A stretch of DNA of 64,000 nucleotides, from NCBI RefSeq assembly GCF_963678635.1, contig NC_087070.1:17829318-17893317 (forward strand). Direction: 5' to 3'. The notes under the pieces are model-generated. The model was not told the origin of the DNA and searched no databases. It saw nothing but the letters and a program-made list of their open reading frames with translations. This DNA is from Symsagittifera roscoffensis (Eukaryota; Xenacoelomorpha; Acoela; Convolutidae). The position numbers and the translations under genes are program-made. Below, piece by piece: positions 19,440 to 29,679 of the stretch; position 1 is the first letter of the stretch, and the number at the start of each line of letters is the position of its first letter.

Positions 19440-20126
19440 ATGGGTGACACGAACGAACTTATGGAATTCTTCTCAGCGAGTCCAGGAGAGACTCTAGACG
19501 AGATCTAACAGCGGCTGATCGATTGTGATTTTACACGAGAAGACCCGCGGTTGGCGATGTTTGTGGTCGCGCTCCTCAATGCATTAGGACGAGAGGGTCG
19601 AGGGAATCGCCCTACAGAAGTCGTGTTGATGTTGGCCTTCGGTGAGTCCGGGACCGCCGAGAGAGGTCGAAACCGACTGATGAGATGGCGGCGTGGAGAA
19701 ATGTCTGGCCACGACCTGGCTCGTGAGCCAGGACTAGGTGAGCAGAGGGACCACCGGCTAGGTGAGATGCCCTTACCCGTCCAACCTGCGCAGCCACTCA
19801 TCGGAGCGAAGAGACAACGTGATGGGTCAGGCCCGTCACATTCGGTCGACTCTCCAACAGCTGCTCCTCTTCCGAAGAGAGTGAGGGTGAGTAAAATAGA
19901 GATCCAGACGTCGGAGACGATCGAGACGCTGGAGAAGAAGGAGACAGATCAGAGCGAGCTGTGTGCCAAACTCCAGGAGTATAGGGCGATAGCTCGAGAA
20001 AGAGACGAATGGAAGAAGAAATATGAAGATGTGCAGGTGGCCTACAAGGAGGATGAAATAAAGCACCTGAAGGAGCTGTATATGGCAAAGGTGAGCCAAG
20101 TGTATAGGAAGTTCTGGCGACAATGA
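19440..20126 (+). CDS. Element A ORF3: putative nuclear, coiled-coil protein
   Basis: The frame from ATG 19440 has one TAA at 19506-19508 and is then open to 20126. No known family recognised. The first half contains a block conserved in B (RPTEVVLM, then RWRRG, then LGEMP). A proline-basic stretch (LPKRVRV; B has PPKRARV) looks like a nuclear-localisation signal. The C-terminal third is a charged helix, probably coiled coil (QTSETIETLEKKE onward). The stop falls at a Tyr codon in B, and B has a different stop nearby, so these look like independent decay. It ends overlapping the next frame by four bases. Confidence 0.7.
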
Positions 20127-21020
20127 AATCCTCGGAGGGATCCGACGACACACGCCCCAAGACAAGAGTACAGGAGCTGTGTGCATCGAGAGGGCCCGAG
20201 GCTCCTCAGCAGACACAACAGTCTGCTTCCAGTCAGAGGAACACGATACCAGACCCTTCTGACACCTATCTCGCTCCTCAGTTCCAAGAATCATTCAATC
20301 AAGTGGCCAGAGCAACAATGGATGAGATCAACAGAACCACTGAGCGGACATAGGACATTGGGTAGGATCGTTCCTTCCCAACGTCGTGATCTTTCATCCA
20401 ATAGCTCGGAGCGAGCACCCCTCACGGTAGCGTCCTCGGGGACTGCGCATGGCGGAACCTTCCAAAAGTCCCGCGTGGTAGACATTAGGAAGAATCTGAT
20501 GACACGTCACCAGTTCACTCAAGTGGCTGCGGAGCATCCTCGAGCCTGCCTGAATGACATGAGCTGGAACCCCGCTACGAGCGACCAGGTAATTCCCCCA
20601 GGGAGTCGCCACTTGATCATTGGAGACAGTTTGGTGAGGGATCTGAATGAGATCTTCGTCTATGGTCAGACTTCCACTCTGTCCTTTGGAGGAGCCTCAG
20701 TGGCTCAGGTCATCAAGATGATGGAATTCCAGAGCGAGGATGACCTGGATACGCTGGTGATAATGCTGGGAACCAACGACGTCTCGAGAGCCCCAGTGAC
20801 TCCGGAGAGCAAGTGGGAGCCTCTGTTGGTATGCCTCCTGAATGAAATAAAGGAGAAGTATAGGCCCAGGCTTGTGGTGCTGTGCACGATACCACAAAAC
20901 CCGCTGGTGGGCACCACAGTGGCAGATTTCATGAATGGCAACGTGACACGGTGGAATGAAATGATCCGTAATCTGGTGAGAAACAACCCCGTAGAGCACA
21001 GTCGAGTCACTACCCGTTGA
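20123..21020 (+). CDS. Element A ORF4: SGNH/GDSL-type hydrolase, C-terminal block missing
   Basis: The start is read at 20123 in one phase and shifts near 20345 to the phase that is open from 20181 to 21020. The hydrolase part matches the SGNH superfamily (esterases, lipases, acetylhydrolases): HLIIGDSLVRDL (block I, catalytic Ser), SFGGAS (block II Gly), IMLGTNDVS (block III GxN). The DxxH block V that completes the triad is present in B (DGTH) but absent here; the frame ends at the point where B would continue. Substrate is unknown. No signal peptide or membrane segment is evident. It is either inactivated or has lost its end by rearrangement. Confidence 0.75.
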
Positions 21021-21855
21021 GACCAGTAGTGAAGGATACAGGAGCGGCTATGAGAGTCCCACTCTTGCCAGAGGCCTATGCACACGCTAAAGAGAACCAG
21101 CAAGCGTGGCTTTCCGGGTCCAGGCCGCTGCCGGACCAATGCCCTCGATATCCACCGATAAGGAGGATGTTGTTGGGAGTCACATCTCTCGTCATTGCCC
21201 CTCGCATCGGAGCGGCTCGTGATGCAGAGAAGAGAATGCTGAAGTGGAGTGAAGGGATGGAGCCGCGCTTCATCAGCTGGAATGTTGCAGCCGCGCACAC
21301 GTTTGACTTCTCATTTCCTGATGCTTGGAGTAGGAAAAAGATCAAGGCACTACCTTCCAGGAGACCAGAGGTCTCGGCTGAAATGTGGAACGAAGTGTAT
21401 ACTCCCACGAATGATCTATCAAGACTGAAGTGGTCAGGAGAGGCGAAAGTATTGATGCCGGAAGTGGCAAAGGAGAGCAGAGGAGGCTCATACATAATGA
21501 TAGAGGACCTGGCACCACATGGCGAGGAGTCCGTAGAATTCCTGGTGAACGATGAATTGTTTTATCACGCAGGAGACATGACCGTACCGGCTCGGCCGGA
21601 TTCGGGCACAGACACACGACAAGGCCCTTCAGGACCCAAGCCGAAACCTGATGCAGATGACGATGAATTGATGGATCAGGACGATAACGATAACGACATC
21701 GAGGGAAAGACGGAAAACCGGGTGAGACGGATCTAGGAGCGTTGGAGAGAGACTTGCTAGAATACCGGTTCAGTGAAGACGACGATGGAGAAGTCGATGG
21801 GAGTCTATTGCTAATGACGCCATCGTCTTTCATGTCCCCTACAAAGGAGGCGTAG
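21017..21855 (+). CDS. Element A hypothetical ORF after the hydrolase
   Basis: The frame 21017-21736 continues in another phase to a TAG at 21853-21855 after an apparent indel near 21710. No family recognised. It contains an aromatic-rich middle (RFISWNVAAAHTFDFSFPDAW) and an acidic tail (DADDDELMDQDDNDND). I found no clear counterpart in B, whose hydrolase ORF continues with a different proline/serine/arginine-rich region here. It may be the diverged C-terminal half of the ORF4 protein. Confidence 0.5.
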
Positions 21856-22056
21856 GCCGACTTATCCCCGATGGACCCAATAAGCCAGGCGAGAGAGTGC
21901 CGAAGAAGGGATCCGCAAAGATTGCTCCATTAGTCACCGAGGAGGAGAAAAATCGAAAAATCAATGAGGGTATCCTTCCTGATCACGCTACCGGAAGAGG
22001 AATGAGAGAGAAATCAAAGTGAATTAGAAGGCAAGACAGGGGCAACCTGGAGCCGA

Positions 22057-22239
22057 GTGAACTTCATGGAAAGGTCATGGGACGTGATACGACGATATGG
22101 GACGCAGTCCATAATGAAGGTGGGATTGAACCAACCCATCATGCGTGAGGTCCTGCAGAAAATAGTGAACTCCATGGAGTCGGATGTTCTGACCGAGTCA
22201 GTTACAGAAGACAGTGCCGATGATCAGCAGGTCACATAG
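22057..22239 (+). CDS. Small frame upstream of ORF5 (A), same phase as ORF5
   Basis: About 60 codons (MERSWDVIRRYG onward), ending TAG, then AAA, then TAA, after which the ORF5 phase is open. It could be the N-terminal part of ORF5 cut off by two stops. The nearest upstream sequence, 21856-22056, holds nothing recognisable. Confidence 0.4.
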   Translation: MNFMERSWDVIRRYGTQSIMKVGLNQPIMREVLQKIVNSMESDVLTESVTEDSADDQQVT

Positions 22240-22245
22240 AAATAA

Positions 22246-25200
22246 CCCGTTAGACGAGCCAGAAAGGGGCTGAAGCGACTAAAAGGGAAGACAGGAAGTC
22301 GAGCCGTGAACCCGAGAGTGGTGAAGTCGAAAGCCAGCGCAGTGGTGGCCTCTTTAACGAGCGCAGGTCGTTCATGCGAGAGCGGGCAAGGAGATGGTGC
22401 AACACTGACAGGGGGAGAAAAAGAGAATCTGATACCCCCTATGCTCTTGGCAGGTCTGACCACGACAGCCATGAAATCAAAGAAGACAGCACGAACCTTG
22501 GCAGACACTAAGTTAGAGATGGAGATCATCAGTCAGTGTGGATCTGGAGGACTTGAAAATTACAGGACCTCGCGAACCAACATGGCCAAGTTGAAACTGG
22601 AAGGACAACTCGACGTGGTCGAGTACAGTCGAGTCACTGTGCCGGAATCGGTCCACATGGGAGATCCAGCAGGGGGTTATGTGGAGATGTTGAAAGCGAG
22701 GAACTCCGCGAGAGGGCACCTGATGGCTTGGAGCGAGAAGCTAGCCATGCAGGAATATCTGAAAGAGCTTACGGAGAATTCAAACTTAAATCGAAAAGAA
22801 TACGGCACGGTAATGTCCTCGGAAGCGAGCGAAATCGGATTGGAAAAACTACTAGAAATTTCTTGGAGGGCGGCCCTCCAGAGATACTTCGACGAAACGA
22901 TGCATGCACCTGCGACGGTGGCAGCGTACCTGGCTCATCCGTGCACGAGAACTGATCTGCAAGTACGGTTGGCTTGGTGCTTGATGGGCATCAAGAAGGC
23001 GGAATATGAAGCCGGTAATGATTCGAAATCACGGGAACAGGAGCTGGAGTTGATGGAAGCTCTGCGAGCATTGATTTCAAAAGACGATTCTGCGATAGCA
23101 TGGGCTAAGCGTACGGATGCCCTTTGCTTTGTCAGGTTCGTGGTGGATCGTATCCCCACTCCTGTTTTGGGAGAATGTATAAAGATCATTCGGCAAAAGG
23201 GAGTTGATCGCGAAAGGAACTTCCTTAGGGCACTCCTGGAACTATATCAGGACATGCCATTGACTGTGCCAAGCAAGGAGTCGAATGACATGGAGAGCTA
23301 TCGCAAGTTGGAAGAGGTGAGAAGATATTCCAACAAAGAATTGAAAGTGAGCCGGGAGTTGATTGAAGCGGTCAAAGGACAAAAAGAGTTTGCAACATTA
23401 GGGAAACTGAAGTCGTTCCAATATGTGTCTGGCATACCGGGGATGGCGTATAATCTCTTCGTGAATGAAGAAGCCAGGGAGGCGTACTTCGACTATGAGC
23501 AAGTCATAGTACTCAATTTCTGGGTTGAACGGATTAAAGAAACTGGAATGTTGATGGTGGAACAACCCAAGTTGGGAATTATCTTGGAAGAACGAGTGGT
23601 CGAACCCTCGGTTCCCGAGCTAAAGGGGCAGGTGAGTTTTGATTGTGGTTCTTGGGCAGGTCCCTTGAAAACCAGTCTAGTAACGATGTGGGAACTCATG
23701 AAGCCTTCTTGGTGTCCTCATCCTAACGCCGGTTTAATCTGGGACATGACGGCGGATATCACGTTAGACCTGGATGATGACGCGAGTTTGCATGATCTGG
23801 CCATGATACACCATCTGCTGGCCATGAGGTTGACGAAGCGGAAGAGCAATCCATCCACGGAGCTATCCGAGGAAAGTCCATCGAGCAATTGGTTGAAGCA
23901 AGGCACATGCTTGGCTCAACATAGTGGGATGGAAAGACATGTTTGCAACTTGGGACACTGCCTGATTACGCTGAGCGAGCAGCATAGACAATTGAGCATG
24001 TCGGATAAGAGTGGAATGGAGTTAGTCGCGGATTGTCATGGGGTGACGGATGTAAACTTGACCACAGCCTTGGGGTTTTGTAGCATGACGAGTTCGATAG
24101 AATCGCTTGAGCGCCTCGAGCGTGCCCATGAGCTATTGACGTCCCTCAGCGTGGAAGTATTCCCTGGAGCATTGCAGACAGAGCAGAAGATCGGAGGCTT
24201 GCGAGAAGCTCTGGAGAACGAAATGAATCTGAAGGATAGTGAAGCCTATCATAAACCTACTGGTTCAAAATATCTGGTGGGTTCAAGCTCGGCACCATAT
24301 TGCAGTAGTAGGTATCCTACACACATGGTGGTGATGGATGCGAGGACACAGCAGGTGTTGATTGACCAACTTTTCTCTGTGCCAAAGTGCGTGAGGTTGG
24401 CCAGAATGTCGGAGAGGTCATATGATTTGTTGGCAAAGATCTTTCGGGCAGTCCCGAAGAGATCTGAAGGCGAGTTGCAAGACATAGTGGGTGAAGAGTT
24501 CCTGAGATTGAACGAAGGTAATGTGAGTGAATTCCAGAAGCAGAAAGCGAGTGGAGCGTTACCCACTGAATTCCCTACCATAGAAGAGAAAGACGATTTA
24601 CACAGAATCCTGATGGAGGTGGAACCGTTGCTGGGGGCCTCAGGGTATCGGACCCGAAGGAACATAGTGAGAACCCATGAGGAGTATCCTTGCCACTGCT
24701 TGGCGCAGACGTTGTGGTACCCCAAACGCGGGAATCTTATGCTAGTATGGGACGTGGTGGAGTTGTACTCTACGGGGTTGCCCGATCAGAATCAACAGGT
24801 GTCAATCGTGGTGGTTAGTGCCATGCTGGCAGTGAGATGGTTGGAGGCTAACGCGGACACAAGTGAACAGGAGAAGGCCGTGCCAACTCCTGAGCAGCTG
24901 AGCAACGTGAAGATGAGTCGTGAATTGGATCTTTTCAGAACCACCTGCAAGGTTCTGAGTATACCCAAAGCCATTGAAAGAATATGGTCAAGGCAAAGAT
25001 TGATGCCTTGGTTCCGTGCAGTGATGACATCATGGATGTATGAGCGCGCGAAGCGTCATATGTCGAGGAACACAGAAGCCTATCAATCTTTCCAGCTAGA
25101 TATAGGACCGGAAGCCTATAAAAGAGCATTCCTGACGCACAGAAACGCTGTCACCACGGCGGTGAAGCGAGTAGCTGGAGCGCCTTGTGTAACTGAAGAT

Positions 25201-25431
25201 GAGAAGAAAGAGGTCTTAAGAGCTGACCTAGAAAGAAATGTGAGTCTATGTCTTCACAACAGCTTTTACAGGAACCGGGAGCAAAAGGTGAATGTGGACT
25301 TGCTACCTTGTTGCAAACCGAGGCTGTTGGAACAGGAGAGTTGGGGCACGGCCCGCAACTCCATGGAAATGCTGGTGAAAGTCCTAGAAGACAGCGAAGC
25401 TGAAGATCAGGATGGAGAAGCGATGGAGTGA
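22246..25431 (+). CDS. Element A ORF5: large conserved protein of unknown function
   Basis: Open from 22246 to 25431; first ATG in frame at 22441, giving about 996 residues, or up to 1062 if translated through from upstream. No domain recognised, no signal peptide and no membrane span. The N-terminus is basic (RRARKGLKRLKGK), which could bind nucleic acid. The rest is mixed helical. Blocks conserved in B include ISQCG, DALCFVRF, YVSGIPGMAYN, PSWCPHPNA, ADCHGVTDVNLTTALGF, EVFPGALQTEQK, and EEYPCHCLAQTLWYP. The conserved Cys/His/Trp pattern suggests a folded, possibly metal-binding region. It is the longest accessory gene and is shared by two diverged elements, so it probably matters to the element. 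Capsid-, envelope- or replication-related roles are all open. Confidence 0.8.
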   Translation, partial: PVRRARKGLKRLKGKTGSRAVNPRVVKSKASAVVASLTSAGRSCESGQGDGATLTGGEKENLIPPMLLAGLTTTAMKSKKTARTLADTKLEMEIISQCGSGGLENYRTSRTNMAKLKLEGQLDVVEYSRVTVPESVHMGDPAGGYVEMLKARNSARGHLMAWSEKLAMQEYLKELTENSNLNRKEYGTVMSSEASEIGLEKLLEISWRAALQRYFDETMHAPATVAAYLAHPCTRTDLQVRLAWCLMGIKKAEYEAGNDSKSREQELELMEALRALISKDDSAIAWAKRTDALCFVRFVVDRIPTPVLGECIKIIRQKGVDRERNFLRALLELYQDMPLTVPSKESNDMESYRKLEEVRRYSNKELKVSRELIEAVKGQKEFATLGKLKSFQYVSGIPGMAYNLFVNEEAREAYFDYEQVIVLNFWVERIKETGMLMVEQPKLGIILEERVVEPSVPELKGQVSFDCGSWAGPLKTSLVTMWELMKPSWCPHPNAGLIWDMTADITLDLDDDASLHDLAMIHHLLAMRLTKRKSNPSTELSEESPSSNWLKQGTCLAQHSGMERHVCNLGHCLITLSEQHRQLSMSDKSGMELVADCHGVTDVNLTTALGFCSMTSSIESLERLERAHELLTSLSVEVFPGALQTEQKIGGLREALENEMNLKDSEAYHKPTGSKYLVGSSSAPYCSSRYPTHMVVMDARTQQVLIDQLFSVPKCVRLARMSERSYDLLAKIFRAVPKRSEGELQDIVGEEFLRLNEGNVSEFQKQKASGALPTEFPTIEEKDDLHRILMEVEPLLGASGYRTRRNIVRTHEEYPCHCLAQTLWYPKRGNLMLVWDVVELYSTGLPDQNQQVSIVVVSAMLAVRWLEANADTSEQEKAVPTPEQLSNVKMSRELDLFRTTCKVLSIPKAIERIWSRQRLMPWFRAVMTSWMYERAKRHMSRNTEAYQSFQLDIGPEAYKRAFLTHRNAVTTAVKRVAGAPCVTEDEKKEVLRADLERNVSLCLHNSFYRNREQKVNVDLLPCCKPRLLEQESWGTARNSMEMLVKVLEDSEAEDQDGEAME

Positions 25432-26162
25432 AGATGATGAACGAAGAGAACAAGTGAAGACGTGAGCAAGAAGAGAAGAGAAGGAGAAAAAACTTGATTG
25501 TCTTTGTGTGTTAAAACTTGAACCAATCAACCAAGTTTTGGTTATTGAACTTTTTAAACTTTTTGTATTGATTTAGTTTGGTCAAACCAAATTTTGAAAA
25601 TTGTTGCAATTGTTAAAATTGTTGAAAGAAGATTTTAGTTATGTTACTTATGTATATATGGAGAACATAGGTGAGTATATTTACCTATTTAAACATGACT
25701 GAAGTTTTTAACCTGTGTATGACACAATTTCACTGTGTGGCGACATGGTAAGTTTGAGTAAACTCGCTCGAGAGGGTGAGTGACTCAATAACTTTCCTAG
25801 CCACAGAGTTTCTTAGTTTTAATATCGAATAGGACCGCATAAATAACTGATTATACTTGGTGAGTGATGTTAAGTTAATTTTAACGGGTGCGTGGCCGTG
25901 CCACGTCCCACTTTTTAATCACAAAGAGCAAAAAAAAGTTTTATGGCAAGACGACGGAAGTAGTCAGAAAAGAAATTTTATCTAGGACACTCCTCATGGT
26001 GCAAATTTTGTGAAAATGGTGAAAAGCAGTGAGATGTAGTACGATGCCATTTGTGAACCAGTAGTGAGTTGAGGTGGAGTAGATAAATTTCATTTTTTTA
26101 TGCGATTTGTTAGAGTGTTATGCGATCAATAGGGACATTGATGGGGACTTGTCCGGGGAGTA
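25432..26162 (+). other. 3' untranslated region of A with conserved hairpin
   Basis: No gene in 730 bases. The stretch 25735-25815 aligns with B at 59630-59715. Both keep TGTGG...CCACAGAGTT around a small hairpin: ACTC/GAGT at 25762-25781 in A and AATCTC/GAGATT at 59655-59675 in B. GATGTAGTACGATGCCATTT (26034-26053) is also shared with B. The region ends in the polypurine-like motif before the LTR. Confidence 0.6.
26147..26161 (+). promoter_or_regulatory. Polypurine-tract-like motif directly before the 3' LTR of A
   Basis: ACTTGTCCGGGGAGT, one base before the LTR start (TGTGCC at 26163). This is where a polypurine tract must lie to prime plus-strand DNA. B has GTTGTCCTGGAAGT in the same place (60080-60093). 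Copies inside pol are listed separately. Confidence 0.65.
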
Positions 26163-27047
26163 TGTGCCATTCTGCCAGATAGGCACAGTGCAACCTTCCG
26201 GCGACACGAAAGAAAACGAATAAAGGCCTTATTAACGAAAAAGTATTGCGAAGGAGGGTAGGAATATTCTAGAATTTTTATTTTTAAAATTTCGATCGAA
26301 GAGTGAATATTTCTGAGAAATACAAAAAGACGGCCATTTTGACGGAAAAACGACGAAAAAACAGAACAACGAAAAATATTGTGGAAAACGGTCGCACAAG
26401 AGACGAGAAATACGAAGCCTCTTATAGTGGCAATAACACACGATAAGACTCTTAGCAGTGGAAATTGGTGGAGAAGGAAGCTTAGGTGGGGAAGAAATAT
26501 TCCACGGAACCCTCCCGTGCCACAAATTGGAAGAGATAAGAACGTTATCTCAGGAAGATTACGGGAGCGGAGGCTTGGTCCCCCAGAGACTGTTTTATGT
26601 GAAGGGACTATATAAGACTGACTTTGTAGCTACTTGGATGTCGTAGAACTCTGAATTAACACCGGTATTATTTGATATTTTAGAATATGAGTAGCTAGAA
26701 AGAGGAAAGGGTCAATCCATCTCCAATGGATTTAATATAGAACTGTCACACAAAAACATATTAAAATAGGTTGTTCGAGCCGTGTTTTTAATGGCAATCG
26801 CGTAGTCGGAGGATCCGAGACTCAGCTATGTGGTTGTGTTCGCATGTAAACGAAAGCTGATCAAAAGTCGTTTGACTGATGGCCTACAAATAGTAACTTT
26901 TTACTTATCCCTAAACAGACCAGAAAATCAACTGGCAAGGTCGAGACGGTGAAAAACGAGTAGGATTAAGGTAACTGACGCCTGCCAGTCGTTAATAGGC
27001 ACTTTTTCTACGCTCCGTTGCTGTGTAGTATTTGGGCGAATGTTACA
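26163..27047 (+). repeat. 3' LTR of element A
   Basis: 885 bp, TGTGCC to GTTACA. It aligns with the LTRs of B (30175-31083; 60095-60985) and C. It carries a TATA box (TATATAAG at 26609-26616) with likely transcription start some 25-30 bases on, and the conserved hairpin AATCCAT...ATGGATT (26714-26732). Its partner 5' LTR is outside the window. Confidence 0.85.
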
Positions 27048-27059
27048 TATCTAGAGTAG

Positions 27060-29676
27060 CGTTTAGCATGGTGGAGAGACGGTGACATTGATTTGTTGTA
27101 CAAAGAGTGCCGCGCAATACAAGGCGAGCTATCAAAAACCTTTAGAAAGAGTGACAATAAAATGAAAAGTTTCTGCAATTTAGTTCTCCAAGGGAGACTG
27201 AGCGCTGCCGTGAAAGCCCTATCACAAACGGATGCTACTGGAGTGCTACCTCCCACAGAGCACGTGAGAGCAAAGATGCCCTTGTTAAATCCGATTGGTC
27301 AAGATGTAAACCGGGAAGAATTGCTACAAGGTATTCCTCCCGAAGTCCATCCCGTGATCTTTGAGAATCTAGGTGCAAAGAGTATGTACTCAGCGGCTCT
27401 TCGGATTCATGGATCCTCAGGTCCATCAGGTTTAGATGCGAACAATATGAAGAAACTCTTCTGTTCCAAGAAGAACAATAGAGCCTCAGAAAAGCTTTGT
27501 GAGTCCTTAGCCGCTCTAGGAAGGAGAATATGCCCCGAGTTTGTTGACCCAAAGTCACTACAATCATATATAGCATGCAGAGCAATTGCACTGAATAAAA
27601 AGGATGGTAAAGGCGGCATAAGGCCAATAGGCATTGGAGAGATAATCAGAAGAGTTCTCGGGAAAGCGATAGCTCAAGTTTTTGGTGCCGATATTTGCCA
27701 TGTAGCACCCAGCACAGCACAAATTTGCCATGCAACACCCAGCACAGCACAAATTTTTGCCATGCGCAGACCAAGAAGGTGGCGTTGAAATAGCAATTCG
27801 TGCAGCCAGGGAAATATTCCAGATGGAGTCCACAGAAGCCGTTCTATTGATTGATGCTGAGAATGCTTTTAACAGACTCAATCGTCAAACCGCCTTTCTT
27901 AACATAAGGCATATATGCCCAAAAATCAGCACTTATCTTATCAATACTTATTTGTTGCCAGCCAGATTCATTCTAGGCGAAGAGTAGAAATTTTATCACA
28001 GGAAGGCACCACTCAAGGAGATAATTTAGCGATGGCATTTTATGCGCTGAGCTTGAAAAAACTCCTTGTCAGTCTGAACAAAATTGAATGTCATCAAGAG
28101 TGGTTCGCGGACGACGCAGGAGGCCTTGGGAAGTTAGTTCAACTCCGTGAGTGGTTTGATCTTTTGAACAGTATCGGCCCCAAGCTCGGGTATTTTCCGA
28201 AACCGTCGAAATGTTGGTTAGTAATAAAAAGCGAGGGTCTCCGAGAGCAAGCCAAGCAGGTCTTTGAGAACACGAATATCAACATCACAAGCGAAGGACG
28301 TCCATACTTGGGAGCGGCAATTGGCAGCCAGAACTTCACAAACGACTATCTACGAAACAAAGTTGAAGAATGGTCGAATGAGTTGACTTCGCTGGAAGCA
28401 GCGGCCAAAACGGAGCCCCATCTTGCCTATATTGCTCTCGTCAAAGTGATCCAGAGTCGGTGGAATTTTATAATGAGGACTATTCCTGGTTCTGAACTGC
28501 ACATGGAGCCACTTGAAGCCAAACTCAGGAACGTTATTTCTCTTTTAGTCGACAGAACTCTCAGTGATCTAGAACGGGACATCATAGCATTGCCATTCTC
28601 AGCTGGTGGTTTAGGTCTGATAAATCCAACAGAATGTGCGTCTCGTTTCTATGAAAACTCTATCAAGCTGAAATACAAACTGAAAAACTCAATTATTGCT
28701 AAACAAGATCTTATTGACTACACGAATAGAACTGGACGAGCAGAAATTTCAGGATCGAACCGTAAACATGCTAAAGAAGCCCACGAAATTGTGTATTCCC
28801 GAAGCGAGAATGAAATGAAGCGCATTCTAGACCTGCTACAGCCAAACGGAACATCCGCATGGCTGACTTGTCTGCCATCTAGGGAGCAGAATTTTTACAT
28901 GAACAGAGACGAGTTCCGGGATGCGCTATGTCTCCGATATGGATGGCACCTGAAAGGAATGGCTCAAACTTGTGAGTGTGGCGCAGCAAATGATATCGAC
29001 CATGCCTTGATTTGTAAGGTTGGGCCGTGGTTTCGTCATAATGCGTAACAACGCTGTCCGCGACGTCGAGGCCGACTTTTTACGTAACGTGTGCAAGGAT
29101 GTGAGCGTTGAGCCCGGTCTGATCCAATTGACGGGAAATGAAGAACTTGCAAGTGGAAGCAATCTGGAAGACAATGCAAGACTGGATGTTTCTTGTCGAG
29201 ATTTTTGGGCGCCGCTGCAGAAAATATTTCTTGACGTCCGTTTCACACACCCGAACGCACCAAGTAATAGGAACCGAAAAGTGAAGCCACTCCTAAAGAC
29301 TCATGAGAATCGGAAAAAAGTCGAATACAACGACCGCGTTCTGCAGGTAGAGCATGCCTCTTTTACCACCTTGATTTTTGCGACCAACGGCGCCATGGGT
29401 GAGGAGGCAGAGCGATATCATGATATACTGGCGGAAAAAATGAGTGAGAAGCTGAACTGTACGTATCCGGACACTATGAACTATATCCGGAAGAAGCTCT
29501 CCTTCACCATCCTGAAAACTGCCTTAATAGCCTTGAGAGGACACCGGAAGAAACAGCAATACACGTCCTGTAGTACCCGAGACACCGACATAAATATTTT
29601 GTACCACAATCAATACACATTCCTCATCGAATATCATTTCAGCATAAATTGTACACTTTCAAAAAAAAAATTATAG
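27060..29676 (+). pseudogene. LINE-type reverse transcriptase with C-terminal nuclease-like region, frameshifted
   Basis: Three frames (27060-27788, 27730-27987, 27915-29048 and on to 29676) make up one RT. Motifs: SSGPSGLDANNM, GIRPIGIGEIIRRVLGKAI, VLLIDAENAFNRLNR, SQEGTTQGDNLAMAFYAL and the catalytic WFADDAGG, then a C-terminal CxC...H...C finger (CECGAANDIDHALICK). The last 200 residues (DFWAPLQKIFLDVRF, then HENRKKVEY) resemble a PD-(D/E)XK, restriction-like endonuclease. This is a non-LTR lineage common in cnidarians and other invertebrates. Breaks lie near 27755 (after a 30-bp duplication at about 27695-27755), 27985 and 29030. It starts directly after A's LTR, so A may have inserted into it. 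Confidence 0.8.
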
Positions 29677-29679
29677 AGA

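Larger units (their letters stand above)
6591..27047 (+). mobile_element. Element A: giant Gypsy-type LTR retrotransposon with accessory genes
   Basis: The visible part runs from the leader (after the nested element C) to the 3' LTR end at 27047, 20.5 kb. Order: leader, gag, protease-RT, RNase H-integrase, macro domain, ORF3, SGNH hydrolase, unknown ORFs including a 1063-codon frame, 3' UTR, polypurine-like motif, LTR. All genes are on the plus strand and the same order recurs in element B. The 5' LTR is not in the window because C separates it. Several 1-base indels and stops suggest it is no longer active, although long frames persist. Confidence 0.85.

Noticed and set aside
20123-25431. 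Retroviral envelope gene among the accessory ORFs
   Set aside because: No signal peptide, furin-type site or membrane-spanning segment is evident in ORF3, ORF4 or ORF5.
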